From CALBGR01 sp964499935 (GTDB lineage: Bacteria > Patescibacteriota > Saccharimonadia > Saccharimonadales > UBA4665), in NCBI GenBank assembly GCA_964499935.1, contig CAZCMS010000001.1:372001-436000 (forward strand): a stretch of DNA of 64,000 nt, read 5' to 3'. The notes beneath the pieces were generated by a model. That model had not been told where the DNA came from. It did no database searches and saw only the letters and a list, made by a program, of their open reading frames with translations. Numbering within the stretch: position 1 is the first letter of the stretch; each line of letters opens with the position of its first letter. The translations under genes and the position numbers were made by a program. This document shows, in pieces, positions 49,596 to 57,684 of the stretch.

Positions 49596-50183
49596 ATGGC
49601 AGTAAAGAGTCGTGCGAGTCAAAAATCTATAGCAACCGCTCCAGTAGAGCAGGTGAAAGCACTCGTGCGTCCAAACCTTGGGTACGACGGTGAAACATGG
49701 CACACTCCCCGTTCGATCGGGAGAATCTTGTGTTTACACGGTACTCGTATTGATTCTATAGAAAGACTTGCGGTTGACGGGCGATTTTCTGGTGAGATCA
49801 GTGATCTTCAAGGACAATTTTATACCGTACCCAATCCAAGATTTCGTGGCTGGAATCGTTTTGTAGTAAAACATGGCCTAGATGCTGTTGATGAAGACTA
49901 CGATGCCCTCGAAAGCGCCATTGCGTATGCCGAAACAAGCGATGCGCATGCAGCGCGACGGTGCAGCAAACAGGAAAAGGTTGATTATGACGACCACGGA
50001 ATCGTAGTGGCATTTAACGGCTCTGTACCTGGGCAAGATATGGAGTTGTACGAAGATCCTCTCGAGCAAGAGTATGAATTAATTTTTCCTCATCCGCCTA
50101 GCCTAGGAGCTATAGAGGGTATTTATCCTATCGACCGAGAGTCGGCAAACTTCTTAGCTCATGCACTTGAGAGAATTAAGTAA
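49596..50183 (+). CDS. hypothetical protein, 195 residues
   Basis: I do not recognise it. Soluble, no signal peptide. The basic N-terminus (MAVKSRASQKSIATAP) precedes a mixed alpha/beta region with ETWHTPRSIGRILCLHGTRI and GQFYTVPNPRFRGWNRFVVK, an Ala-rich helix (ALESAIAYAETSDAHAARRC), and a late acidic part (DMELYEDPLEQEYELIFPHP). The many His, Trp and Arg residues could suit a binding or enzymatic role, but no known motif is seen. Leaderless-type start. It converges with the DedA gene, with 5 bp between them. Confidence 0.55.
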   Translation: MAVKSRASQKSIATAPVEQVKALVRPNLGYDGETWHTPRSIGRILCLHGTRIDSIERLAVDGRFSGEISDLQGQFYTVPNPRFRGWNRFVVKHGLDAVDEDYDALESAIAYAETSDAHAARRCSKQEKVDYDDHGIVVAFNGSVPGQDMELYEDPLEQEYELIFPHPPSLGAIEGIYPIDRESANFLAHALERIK

Positions 50184-50188
50184 AACGT

Positions 50189-50869
50189 TTATTTATCTAC
50201 TTTTGGTGATTGCTTTTTAGAAAATGTGAATGTCTTTTTGAATTTTTGAGCAACAAGTTTACGGGATCTCGGGTCGCGTACAATATGCCAAATGGCGGGT
50301 GCAATCGCTAATACCATCACACCAATAACGACAATCTCCATGTACTTACCTATGTTTGGTATTTTACTACCAACCCAATAACCAAGAAGGGTAACACCTA
50401 TGCCCCAAATCAATGCGCCAATCACGTTGTAAAAGAAGAAAGTTGTTCGTGGCATTTTACCGATACCAGCAACCACAGGTGCAAATGTTCGAATAATAGG
50501 TACAAAGCGGGCGATAATAATAGTTTTGCCACCGTGTTTTTCATAGAATTTCTGGGCGTGTTCTACATATTCATGTTTAAAAAGCACTCCATCGTCTTTT
50601 TTGAAGAGTCGTTTACCAGAATATCTACCAATGGTGTAGCCTACGTTATCGCCAACAACCGCAGCAAGCACGATAGAAATTATTGTAAGATAAATATTTA
50701 AATGGCCCTGGGCAGCAAGGATGCCGGCAGTGATCAGTAATGTATCGCCGGGCAGGAAGAATCCTACGAGTAATCCGGATTCTGCAAAAACAATAAAAGT
50801 AATAAGAACAAGTCCGCCTTGTGCGATGAGTTCGGGGCTTATACCGAACATTGCGAAAGTTTCAAACAT
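50189..50869 (-). CDS. DedA family membrane protein (VTT domain)
   Basis: 226 residues with about five membrane segments. Family signature: ESGLLVGFFLPGDTLLITAG, VGDNVGYTIGRYSGKRLF, the KFYEKHGGKTIIIARFVPII block with its conserved Arg, and FAPVVAGIGKMPRTTFFFYN. DedA proteins are now seen as lipid scramblases or transporters, for example of undecaprenyl phosphate or phosphatidylethanolamine. That would suit recycling of lipid carriers in a cell with a reduced genome (inference). The C-terminus is basic and cytoplasmic. Confidence 0.92.
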   Translation of the reverse strand: MFETFAMFGISPELIAQGGLVLITFIVFAESGLLVGFFLPGDTLLITAGILAAQGHLNIYLTIISIVLAAVVGDNVGYTIGRYSGKRLFKKDDGVLFKHEYVEHAQKFYEKHGGKTIIIARFVPIIRTFAPVVAGIGKMPRTTFFFYNVIGALIWGIGVTLLGYWVGSKIPNIGKYMEIVVIGVMVLAIAPAIWHIVRDPRSRKLVAQKFKKTFTFSKKQSPKVDK

Positions 50870-50967
50870 CTTTACAAGCTTACATGCTTTTAGGATCGCC
50901 GTCTAGTATTTTTGGGCGACTACCTTCGGTGAAATATACTCTGTAACATAAGCATATAACAGTTATT

Positions 50968-50976
50968 TGGTATACT
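50968..50976 (+). promoter_or_regulatory. extended -10 of the ribosomal protein L25 gene
   Basis: TGGTATACT with a leader of about 50 nt carrying the Shine-Dalgarno GAGAGGGG before the ATG at 51032. Unlike many genes here, this one keeps a classical leader. Confidence 0.5.
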
Positions 50977-51031
50977 AGAAAGGTGAGATGTTAATTAAAG
51001 CTTAGGATTACTTAGGCAGAGAGGGGAACGC

Positions 51032-51778
51032 ATGTCACAAGAAAAAATTAGTATTACATTAGAGCCAAGAGAAGTAATAGGCAAGGGCCTTAATAAATTG
51101 CGCAGAGAAGGTACGGTACCAGGAGTTATTCATGACCATGGCAAGCCATCTATTGTTGTCATGGGGCCACATCTTGAAATCTTGAAAACCTACCAGAAGT
51201 CTGGCAAGAACCGACCAATACAATTAACTGTTTCGGGCAAGACATATACTACACTCGTAAAAGATGTAGCGTTGCATCCTAGGACACAACTTATCACACA
51301 TATTGTTTTTGATGCTGTGAATGCTAACGAAACAGTAACAGCAGAAGTACCTGTTCATATTAAGCTTGAGGGTGAAAATGAATCAACTCCAGCAGAACGG
51401 ACTGGCCTTATCGTGCTACGTAACGTAGAAGTTGTTGAGGTGGAAGCAATACCAAGTGCGTTGCCAGAGAATCTACAATTTGACGGTGAAAAACTTGTTG
51501 AAGTTGGTGATCAAGCAACAGTTGCGGACTTGATTGTACCGAAAGGCGTTAACGTAAAGACCGACGAATCAACTACTCTCGCAACAGTATTTGAGCCAAG
51601 TGCCTTAGCTGCAGCAAATGACGCAGCCGGTGGTGATGCTGAAGCTGGTGACGAAGCTAGTGTTGAATCTGACCATGAAAGTACAGCCGAAGAAGGTACG
51701 CAGGAAGCCGAGCAGCGTCCAGGTGGCAAGAAAGAATTCGAAGACAAAGAGCAAGGTACTAACCCAACCAAACAATAA
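51032..51778 (+). CDS. rplY: 50S ribosomal protein L25, CTC (long) form
   Basis: 248 residues. N-terminal L25 domain that binds 5S rRNA (1-92: LEPREVIGKGLNKLRREGTV, PGVIHDHGKP, TLVKDVALHPRTQLITHIVF). Then the TL5/CTC beta domain (95-185, with VEVEAIPSALPENLQFDGE, matching the family's pe-ie-DvS-L block) and an acidic, probably disordered tail of about 60 residues rich in Glu, Ala and Gly. L25 is often missing in CPR genomes, from memory, so its presence here may help place the organism. Monocistronic with a terminator. Confidence 0.92.
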   Translation: MSQEKISITLEPREVIGKGLNKLRREGTVPGVIHDHGKPSIVVMGPHLEILKTYQKSGKNRPIQLTVSGKTYTTLVKDVALHPRTQLITHIVFDAVNANETVTAEVPVHIKLEGENESTPAERTGLIVLRNVEVVEVEAIPSALPENLQFDGEKLVEVGDQATVADLIVPKGVNVKTDESTTLATVFEPSALAAANDAAGGDAEAGDEASVESDHESTAEEGTQEAEQRPGGKKEFEDKEQGTNPTKQ

Positions 51779-51802
51779 TCCATAACCTACAAAGTTATGT
51801 AA

Positions 51803-51836
51803 TTAAAAGGTCTGCATTTATCGCAGATCTTTTAAT
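51803..51836. terminator. bidirectional terminator between the L25 gene and the exporter operon
   Basis: TTAAAAGGTCTGC (51803-51815) pairs with GCAGATCTTTTAA (51823-51835) over 13 bp with one G-U pair. A/T runs on both sides serve both converging transcripts. Confidence 0.85.
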
Positions 51837-51837
51837 T

Positions 51838-53658
51838 TTAGTCTCTGTAGCCTTCGGCCTGTTTGGTAAACAAGTCGTGGTAAACGCCTTTCTTTTTCAT
51901 GAGTGTTTGGTGGCTGCCGTTTTCAATTATTTCTCCATGTTCGAGCACGATAATTCGATTCGCTCGACGAACTGTGCTGAATCTATGACTAACAATGATC
52001 GTAGTTTTATCTTGGTAATGATCAAAAATTGAATTAAATATTTCGTACTCTGCCTTGGCGTCAATAGCGCTTGTTGGCTCGTCAAGAATCAACGCTTGTG
52101 CGTTTCTAAAAAACGCTCGAGATAAGGCAACTCGTTGCCATTGGCCACCACTTGGCTCAACGCCTTTTTTGAAACTAGCATTCAGCACTGTTTCCCATCC
52201 GTGTTTATATTTTTTAACAATATCGAGCACGCCACCATACGAAGCTGCTTGTATAAGTTTTCTCTTATCGTCTTTCAGGTCAGGTTCTGCAATATAGATA
52301 TTTTCGTCGATTGGCAGCGGGTAAGAATTAAAATCCTGGAACAGCGTTGCAAGCATGTCGTACCATGTTTCGATGGCAATGTCGTTCATGTCAATGCCGT
52401 TTACTGTAATTGTGCCACTATCTGGCACATAGTACCTCAAGAGCAGTTTAATAATCGTCGATTTTCCTGCTCCATTTTCACCCACAAGGGCAATATGCTC
52501 ACCTGGTTTTATGGTGAAGCTGAGATTTGTGAAAACAGGCTTGTCTTGCCCGGGGTAGGTGAATGAAACATTGGCAAATTCGATTGTCGGCGCCTTTTTA
52601 TTCGACAATTGTATAGCGTGAGGCTTATCAACGATAGAGGGCTGAACTTTTATGAGCGTAAAGAAATTATCAGCAAATTGTAGTGTGTCTTGCATGCGCG
52701 AAAGCGTGCCAAATATTGCATTGAGTGCTCCACCAACACGCAACAAAGCACCTGATAAAAAGAAGTATCGCTCTAGCGATAATGCTCCACCCAGGAATTG
52801 CTTTAACAGATAGATTGAACCAATAGCTACACCGCCAACTTCTAGGATTTTTGAACCCAGGCTTAGGACGCTAGCTTTCTTAAATCTTGATTCTTGTCTG
52901 TCTTGGAATACTGTATTGATGTCGGATACTCTGCCCACAAGGTAATCTTTTGCTTGCATGCTGCGCATTTCCATCTGTGCCTGGGGGCGAATAAGTAGCC
53001 CTGCGATACCACCAAAAATATGTTTTTCATCACCTTTTTCATCCCAGACAAGCCAAGATAGTTTTGCAATTCGTGCATCCGACAACAAAGTTGGAATTAG
53101 GAATAGGCCGATGACAAGAATAAGCCACCAGCCAATCTGCGCAACAATAATTGCAATAGCGATGAATCGAATAACGCCATAGATTAAATCAAAAATAGCG
53201 TATGCCAGGTTTGGCAGTTGCCATGTATAGCCTTCTTGGGCTTTGTTGATTTGGTTGCGTACTTCACTATCGTAATAATTTGCGATGTCTATGCGTGTAA
53301 GAGTAGTGAAGAATGTCTTGGTCGACCAGTTATTCACCGCATAATACGCCAGACGCTGGGAGTAGCGCATAATCCAGAGCCCTAAACCTGTGAGTGTGGC
53401 AGCGAGTATGTCTATCCATAGCCAAAACCATATTCCATCGGTATTTCCAGTTGTTATAAACTGCGCAAGTAATGCTGCGAGTTTCGCTGAAGCGTAAATT
53501 GCTAGAATTGATGCAGCGGTTTCTAGCGCACCTCCAAAAATATTAGCAATGACAGCAAAAGGGCGTACTTTGAATGATATTGTCAGCATTTGCCAGCATA
53601 CAGCAAGGTAACGTCGTATGTCGGAGATATTAAGTGATATACGTAAATATTTTTTCAT
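51838..53658 (-). CDS. ABC exporter, third gene of the operon
   Basis: 606 residues starting at the ATG at 53658, which follows GAGGAATAA; a longer frame into the upstream gene is not used. Fused membrane domain (about 1-330, six helices) and ATPase domain (about 350-606): Walker A ALVGENGAGKST, signature EPSGGQWQRVALSRA, Walker B ALILDEPTSAID, switch VSHRFSTV. The signature has Pro-Ser-Gly-Gly-Gln, and the ATPase differs more from the two upstream genes than they do from each other. The LVWDEKGDEKHIFGGIAGLL block suits peptide-exporter types. It may act as a homodimer. Stop-to-start gap to the second gene is 2 bp. Confidence 0.92.
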   Translation of the reverse strand: MKKYLRISLNISDIRRYLAVCWQMLTISFKVRPFAVIANIFGGALETAASILAIYASAKLAALLAQFITTGNTDGIWFWLWIDILAATLTGLGLWIMRYSQRLAYYAVNNWSTKTFFTTLTRIDIANYYDSEVRNQINKAQEGYTWQLPNLAYAIFDLIYGVIRFIAIAIIVAQIGWWLILVIGLFLIPTLLSDARIAKLSWLVWDEKGDEKHIFGGIAGLLIRPQAQMEMRSMQAKDYLVGRVSDINTVFQDRQESRFKKASVLSLGSKILEVGGVAIGSIYLLKQFLGGALSLERYFFLSGALLRVGGALNAIFGTLSRMQDTLQFADNFFTLIKVQPSIVDKPHAIQLSNKKAPTIEFANVSFTYPGQDKPVFTNLSFTIKPGEHIALVGENGAGKSTIIKLLLRYYVPDSGTITVNGIDMNDIAIETWYDMLATLFQDFNSYPLPIDENIYIAEPDLKDDKRKLIQAASYGGVLDIVKKYKHGWETVLNASFKKGVEPSGGQWQRVALSRAFFRNAQALILDEPTSAIDAKAEYEIFNSIFDHYQDKTTIIVSHRFSTVRRANRIIVLEHGEIIENGSHQTLMKKKGVYHDLFTKQAEGYRD

Positions 53659-53660
53659 AT

Positions 53661-55457
53661 TTATTCCTCTATAAATCCACCAGACTGATGCGACCATAGC
53701 TCCGCATACACGCCTTTGCGTTTTAATAATTCTGTGTGGTTACCGTCTTCTATGATTTCACCTTTGTCCAAAACAATGATTCTATCCATTTTCTGAATTG
53801 TACTGAGCCGGTGGGCGATGACTATTGCTGTACGACCCTGGATAAGTTTCCAGAGCGCATCTTGAATGAGTCTTTCAGATTCGCTATCGAGCGCACTAGT
53901 GGCTTCGTCGAGTAGTAGAATGGGTGAATCCTTTAAGATAGCCCGCGCAATTGCAATACGCTGACGCTGCCCGCCACTCAGCTTGACGCCTCGTTCTCCG
54001 ACGAGTGTTTCGTAGCCTTGTGGTAGGTTTTTAATAAACTCGTGTGCGTGGGCTTTTTTGGCAGCATCTATAACCTCGTCAATTTGAGCACCTTGTTTGC
54101 CGTAACGAATATTATCTGCAATTGTTCTGTGGAACATCAACGCTTCTTGGGGCACATATGCCATATGTGAACGAAGATCAGCTTGGGCTACTTCTTTGAT
54201 ATCGGTGCCATCAATTTTTATTGTGCCGTTCTGTACATCGGCGAATCGAAGAAGAAGTTTTGTAATGCTTGTTTTGCCACCGCCCGAGCGTCCAACGAGG
54301 CCAATTTTTTGCCCAGCGGGAATGTGAAGCGAAAAGTCAGTGAATAGCTCGTCTTGACCTTTTTCGTAGCAAAACGAAATATTTTCAATCGTAATATCAC
54401 CAGAGATCTTGCCTAATTTTTTGGGAGTTTCAGGATCTGTAATTTTAGGTTCATTAAGTAGGTATGTGGTGAATTGACCGGCTTCACTAATGCTTGTTTC
54501 GAGATCTCGATAGATCGCATTAAAATCAAATAAGGCACGAGTTGCCGATGCAAAATAACCGAATGTCACAAGGATTGCTTCTGTGGAAAGTTGGCCTGAT
54601 GTATGTCCAAGGTAAATTACGAGCGTAAGACCGAGCACATTAGTGAGCACATACAGAGGAGCAATTATCATGTCAACGGCATAGATCTGGTAATTCCATG
54701 ATCGCTTGGCTTTTGTGACGAAATCCAGCACATTGCGATTATGAGTTTTTTGTTCTGACGCCTCGTTAGCAAAGCTCTTTACTACAAATGAGTTTCCAAT
54801 AATATCTGCCACATGTCCTGTTAATTTTGTGCTGGAATCTTCACGAATTTTTACAAGTTTGCGACGTTGGCGTATAAACGGTAATGCGAGGAAAAATGTT
54901 GCGACCAGCATAAGCAAGAGCAAAAAAGTAATGTAGGGCGAGTATGTCCACAAAATAATGGAGGCAAAAATGATCGGAATGACGTTAGGAGAGACATCTA
55001 GGGCTATTGTACTAAAGAAACGTTCGTAGTTACGCGCATAACCCCCGACATTCTTAGTCAGAGAGCCTGCGAAGTTATTATTAAAAAAGTCGTTATCTTT
55101 ACGCAGTAGCAACTGCACTGCATTTTCATATAATGCTCCTATACCACGTGCACATACCTTTGCATTAAAGAAATAGGCTAATCGCCACAATGCCTCTCCG
55201 GTCAGCCAGGTTCCGCCAATAATTGCGACGTATATAAATAATTTTCCAGGGTCAAGATTCGCATCTGACGCAATCTCGGTAACAAGTCGTGCTACAACGT
55301 AGGTTGGTATGAAGAAGATAAAAATACTTCCAACGCCAGGAAATAGAATAGCGGGTAGTGAAATTTTCCAGTTGCGCTTCATCTGCTGCAGATAATGTTG
55401 TACTCCAATTTTCGCTGCCGGGTCTTTTGCTTCTTTTGATCGTTTTCGGTTAATCAT
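53661..55457 (-). CDS. ABC exporter, second gene of the operon
   Basis: 598 residues. Six membrane helices in the first 330 residues, ATPase after that: Walker A GLVGRSGGGKTS, signature KLSGGQRQRIAIARA, Walker B ILLLDEATSALD, switch IAHRLSTI. The C-terminus (YAELWSHQSGGFIEE) is almost the same as in the first gene (YASLWAHQSGGFIEE), so these two are recent paralogues and may form a heterodimer. Such pairs export lipids, peptides or drugs; the substrate cannot be told. The gap to the first gene is 38 bp and contains no terminator. Confidence 0.93.
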   Translation of the reverse strand: MINRKRSKEAKDPAAKIGVQHYLQQMKRNWKISLPAILFPGVGSIFIFFIPTYVVARLVTEIASDANLDPGKLFIYVAIIGGTWLTGEALWRLAYFFNAKVCARGIGALYENAVQLLLRKDNDFFNNNFAGSLTKNVGGYARNYERFFSTIALDVSPNVIPIIFASIILWTYSPYITFLLLLMLVATFFLALPFIRQRRKLVKIREDSSTKLTGHVADIIGNSFVVKSFANEASEQKTHNRNVLDFVTKAKRSWNYQIYAVDMIIAPLYVLTNVLGLTLVIYLGHTSGQLSTEAILVTFGYFASATRALFDFNAIYRDLETSISEAGQFTTYLLNEPKITDPETPKKLGKISGDITIENISFCYEKGQDELFTDFSLHIPAGQKIGLVGRSGGGKTSITKLLLRFADVQNGTIKIDGTDIKEVAQADLRSHMAYVPQEALMFHRTIADNIRYGKQGAQIDEVIDAAKKAHAHEFIKNLPQGYETLVGERGVKLSGGQRQRIAIARAILKDSPILLLDEATSALDSESERLIQDALWKLIQGRTAIVIAHRLSTIQKMDRIIVLDKGEIIEDGNHTELLKRKGVYAELWSHQSGGFIEE

Positions 55458-55495
55458 GTAGTTCCTTGTAATACGTTATAGATTGTACTGTTTTT

Positions 55496-57268
55496 TTATT
55501 CCTCTATAAATCCACCAGACTGATGCGCCCACAGACTTGCGTAGGTGCCTTTTTTCTTGAGCAGCTCTTTATGGGTGCCTTGCTCAACTATCTCTCCATT
55601 GTCTAGTACAACTATACGATCCATTTTTTGGATGGTACTCAGACGGTGAGCGATTACGATAGCTGTTTTATTTTCCATGAGCTTCCACAGGGCATCCTGT
55701 ATAAGCGATTCACTTTCACTGTCAAGCGCCGAAGTCGCTTCGTCTAACACAAGTATAGGTGCGTTTTTGAGCATTGCTCTCGCGATAGCAACTCGCTGAC
55801 GTTGTCCGCCAGATAACTTAACACCACGTTCTCCTACGAGCGTTTCATAGCCTTGCGGTAAATCTTTTATGAATTCGTGTGCATGAGCCATTTTTGCAGC
55901 ATTAGTAATCTGCGCATCGCTTGCATTAGGATTACCGTAGCGAATATTCTCTTTCAACGTTCGATGAAACAGTAAAGGTTCTTGTGGGACGTACGCTATA
56001 TTCTGTCGTAGGCTTTCCTGTGTGACGCTTTTGATGTCTTGTCCGTCAATAGTTACTGCGCCAGAATCGGTATCAATAAATCGTAAAAGCATTTTAGTTG
56101 CTGTTGTTTTACCGCTGCCTGAACGTCCGACAAGACCAACTTTTTCGCCAGATTGAATCTGAAGGTTGAGGCCTGCAAACAATCCTTCTGCAGATCGTGC
56201 GTCATCATACTGAAAGGCAACTTCTTTAAAATCAACAGCTCCTTTACTGACGACTAGTTTTTTAGCCTGTGGAGCGTCCATAATTTTTGGCTTAATATCC
56301 ATGATTTCTACCATTGAGGATGCTTCGGTAACCGCATTTTCAATGTTCTTAATCATGGTGCTGATTTCGAACAAGCGGTTACTAAGGGTGATTGTGAATG
56401 CAAACGCAAATATGCCTGTCGCAAGTAGCGCAGGGGTATTGGAGACCTGTATCGCAGTAAGAGTGATAAACGCTACCTGTAATATCAAAATAACGATAAT
56501 ACGATTATTGCCGTCACTCGCAATAAGTCCCCAGTCACGTAAGCGATGATTCTTTAGTGTTTCGTTAAGCTGTGCATGCTTTTTCTCTTCGAATGTTTCA
56601 CGCGCAAAAATTTTAACAGCCTGGTTGTTGAGAATAATATCGGCGAAATACCCACGCTGTTGTCTTTGTGCTTCGTGGCGTGCTTCACGTAGTGGCGCTC
56701 GTTTTCGACTTGTATACCAAGCGCTCCCAATGACAGCAAGTGTCATTACGGTAAGCCCAAGTCCTAAGATTAGGGAATTCGCGGATACCAGAATAATACC
56801 TGCAATCATAGTAACTGCAAACGGAATGACGTTAATTGCAATCACATCTTGGAATTGTATAAATGCCTGCCCGAGGCCTGTCGCATCAGAGATGATCTTG
56901 CCAGTCATGTGATTTGCGTAAAAATCATCACCCTTTTTCAGGAGATTATGTAATACGCCGTTAAGTATGCGTTCAACGGTTCGGGCTTGTGTTTTAAACA
57001 AAATTACAAAACCAATTCTGTTTATTATTACCCCTAATGCTCCACATACAATAAGTACTATTATGGCGGTTTTCCAATTGTAGCTTCCTCCATCCTGGGC
57101 AAGTCCAGCAAGAATTTTACTGATAGTATAAGGAATTGCTGTGTTAAGGAGTAGCACGCTTACAGGCATGGCAAATAAAGTAAAATATAATTTTTTACTC
57201 TTGAAGCTTTCGCGCAGTAAATACTCTATGACACGTTTTGTGTTGATTGTAGGATTTTTTGACTGCAT
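55496..57268 (-). CDS. ABC exporter, first gene of the operon
   Basis: 590 residues. Fused six-helix membrane domain (about 20-320) and ATPase (about 345-590): Walker A GLVGRSGSGKTT, Q-loop AYVPQEPLLFHR, signature KLSGGQRQRVAIARA, Walker B ILVLDEATSALD, switch IAHRLSTI. It is the first gene of a three-exporter operon. Its Shine-Dalgarno (AGGAG) sits in the loop of a perfect hairpin 3 nt before the ATG. Further upstream lie an 18-codon leader ORF, a good promoter and a CRP-like palindrome. This control region suggests induction by a ligand, possibly the exported compound (inference). Confidence 0.93.
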   Translation of the reverse strand: MQSKNPTINTKRVIEYLLRESFKSKKLYFTLFAMPVSVLLLNTAIPYTISKILAGLAQDGGSYNWKTAIIVLIVCGALGVIINRIGFVILFKTQARTVERILNGVLHNLLKKGDDFYANHMTGKIISDATGLGQAFIQFQDVIAINVIPFAVTMIAGIILVSANSLILGLGLTVMTLAVIGSAWYTSRKRAPLREARHEAQRQQRGYFADIILNNQAVKIFARETFEEKKHAQLNETLKNHRLRDWGLIASDGNNRIIVILILQVAFITLTAIQVSNTPALLATGIFAFAFTITLSNRLFEISTMIKNIENAVTEASSMVEIMDIKPKIMDAPQAKKLVVSKGAVDFKEVAFQYDDARSAEGLFAGLNLQIQSGEKVGLVGRSGSGKTTATKMLLRFIDTDSGAVTIDGQDIKSVTQESLRQNIAYVPQEPLLFHRTLKENIRYGNPNASDAQITNAAKMAHAHEFIKDLPQGYETLVGERGVKLSGGQRQRVAIARAMLKNAPILVLDEATSALDSESESLIQDALWKLMENKTAIVIAHRLSTIQKMDRIVVLDNGEIVEQGTHKELLKKKGTYASLWAHQSGGFIEE

Positions 57269-57271
57269 AAT

Positions 57272-57288
57272 CGGAGCCTCCTGCTCCG
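57272..57288 (-). promoter_or_regulatory. Shine-Dalgarno hairpin of the exporter operon
   Basis: Minus strand: CGGAGC-AGGAG-GCTCCG, a perfect 6-bp stem whose 5-nt loop is the Shine-Dalgarno itself. The distance from AGGAG to the ATG is 9 nt. The hairpin should limit ribosome access unless it is opened. Confidence 0.65.
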
Positions 57289-57370
57289 TTTAAGGTTTAT
57301 ATTATTTAGATTAGTTTAGGTTTTTGCTGACTACTCACGCTGTAGCCTTGGTACAAGTTCGAAATAAAGG

Positions 57371-57427
57371 TTAACGGTTCGCTTGGGCGACGTAATATGA
57401 CTGCATTATTCCTGAATTGATAAACAT
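57371..57427 (-). CDS. 18-codon leader ORF upstream of the exporter operon
   Basis: ATG at 57427 with the Shine-Dalgarno GAAAGGG at 6-nt spacing, ending in TAA at 57371. The peptide is MFINSGIMQSYYVAQANR. It starts about 31 nt after the expected transcription start. Position, size and a strong ribosome site fit a regulatory leader peptide, but expression is unproven. About 80 nt further on, TGTAGCC (57341-57347) can pair with GGCTACA (57458-57464) at the start of the transcript. Confidence 0.45.
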   Translation of the reverse strand: MFINSGIMQSYYVAQANR

Positions 57428-57464
57428 GATTCGCCCTTTCCGTTATTTTGTAATAATGGCTACA

Positions 57465-57494
57465 ATTGTACCACTAATAATAAATCTTTTGCAA
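57465..57494 (-). promoter_or_regulatory. promoter of the exporter operon
   Basis: Minus strand: -35 TTGCAA (57489-57494), 18-bp spacer, extended -10 TGGTACAAT (57465-57473). Its leader to the first exporter gene is about 190 nt. This promoter and the elements on either side fill most of the 416-bp gap between the exporters and trhO. Confidence 0.6.
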
Positions 57495-57497
57495 ACA

Positions 57498-57513
57498 TGT
57501 GATACAGATCACA
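57498..57513. promoter_or_regulatory. CRP/FNR-type palindrome
   Basis: TGTGA-TACAGA-TCACA is an exact match to the CRP consensus TGTGA-N6-TCACA. It lies directly upstream of the -35 of the exporter promoter, centred about 47 bp before the predicted start, a range used by activators. No CRP-family gene is in this window. Confidence 0.5.
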
Positions 57514-57542
57514 GATACTGTCGAAAAGTATGGTAGGTGAAA

Positions 57543-57643
57543 GGTGGCTATGCATGTTTCGCAAAGAGGGTCAGGCAGAGTGCAGTCAGACGAGCATAAG
57601 CGAGCCCGCGTGTAACGCACTCTTTGGGGAATATATAGCCACC
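57543..57643. ncRNA. long intergenic hairpin 4 (candidate structured RNA)
   Basis: Closing stem GGTGGCTAT (57543-57551) with ATAGCCACC (57635-57643), continued by ATGTTTC with GGAATAT (with G-U pairs) and CAAAG with CTTTG. An inner GTGC/GCAC closes a loop region of about 33 nt that begins with AGTCAGACGAG. The size is the same as hairpin 1. It lies between the divergent exporter operon and trhO. Confidence 0.5.
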
Positions 57644-57666
57644 AGCTTATCTTCAGGCGCAATACG

Positions 57667-57675
57667 TGGTATAAT
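57667..57675 (+). promoter_or_regulatory. extended -10 of trhO
   Basis: TGGTATAAT, 9 nt before the ATG at 57685, no Shine-Dalgarno. Confidence 0.55.
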
Positions 57676-57684
57676 ATTCCTTCG

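Noticed and set aside
53673..55530. About 30-bp identical repeat at the ends of two exporter genes, as a mobile repeat
   Set aside because: It encodes the same conserved C-terminus in two paralogues, so it is explained by gene duplication.
57543..57643. SRP (4.5S) RNA, because of GGTCAGG inside a long hairpin
   Set aside because: The GGAA-type tetraloop and the AGCAG side of the conserved internal loop are not in the right place, so I call it only an unassigned hairpin.
57269..57684. tRNA gene suggested by GTTCGAAAT at 57356-57364
   Set aside because: No acceptor stem or anticodon arm can be formed around it.
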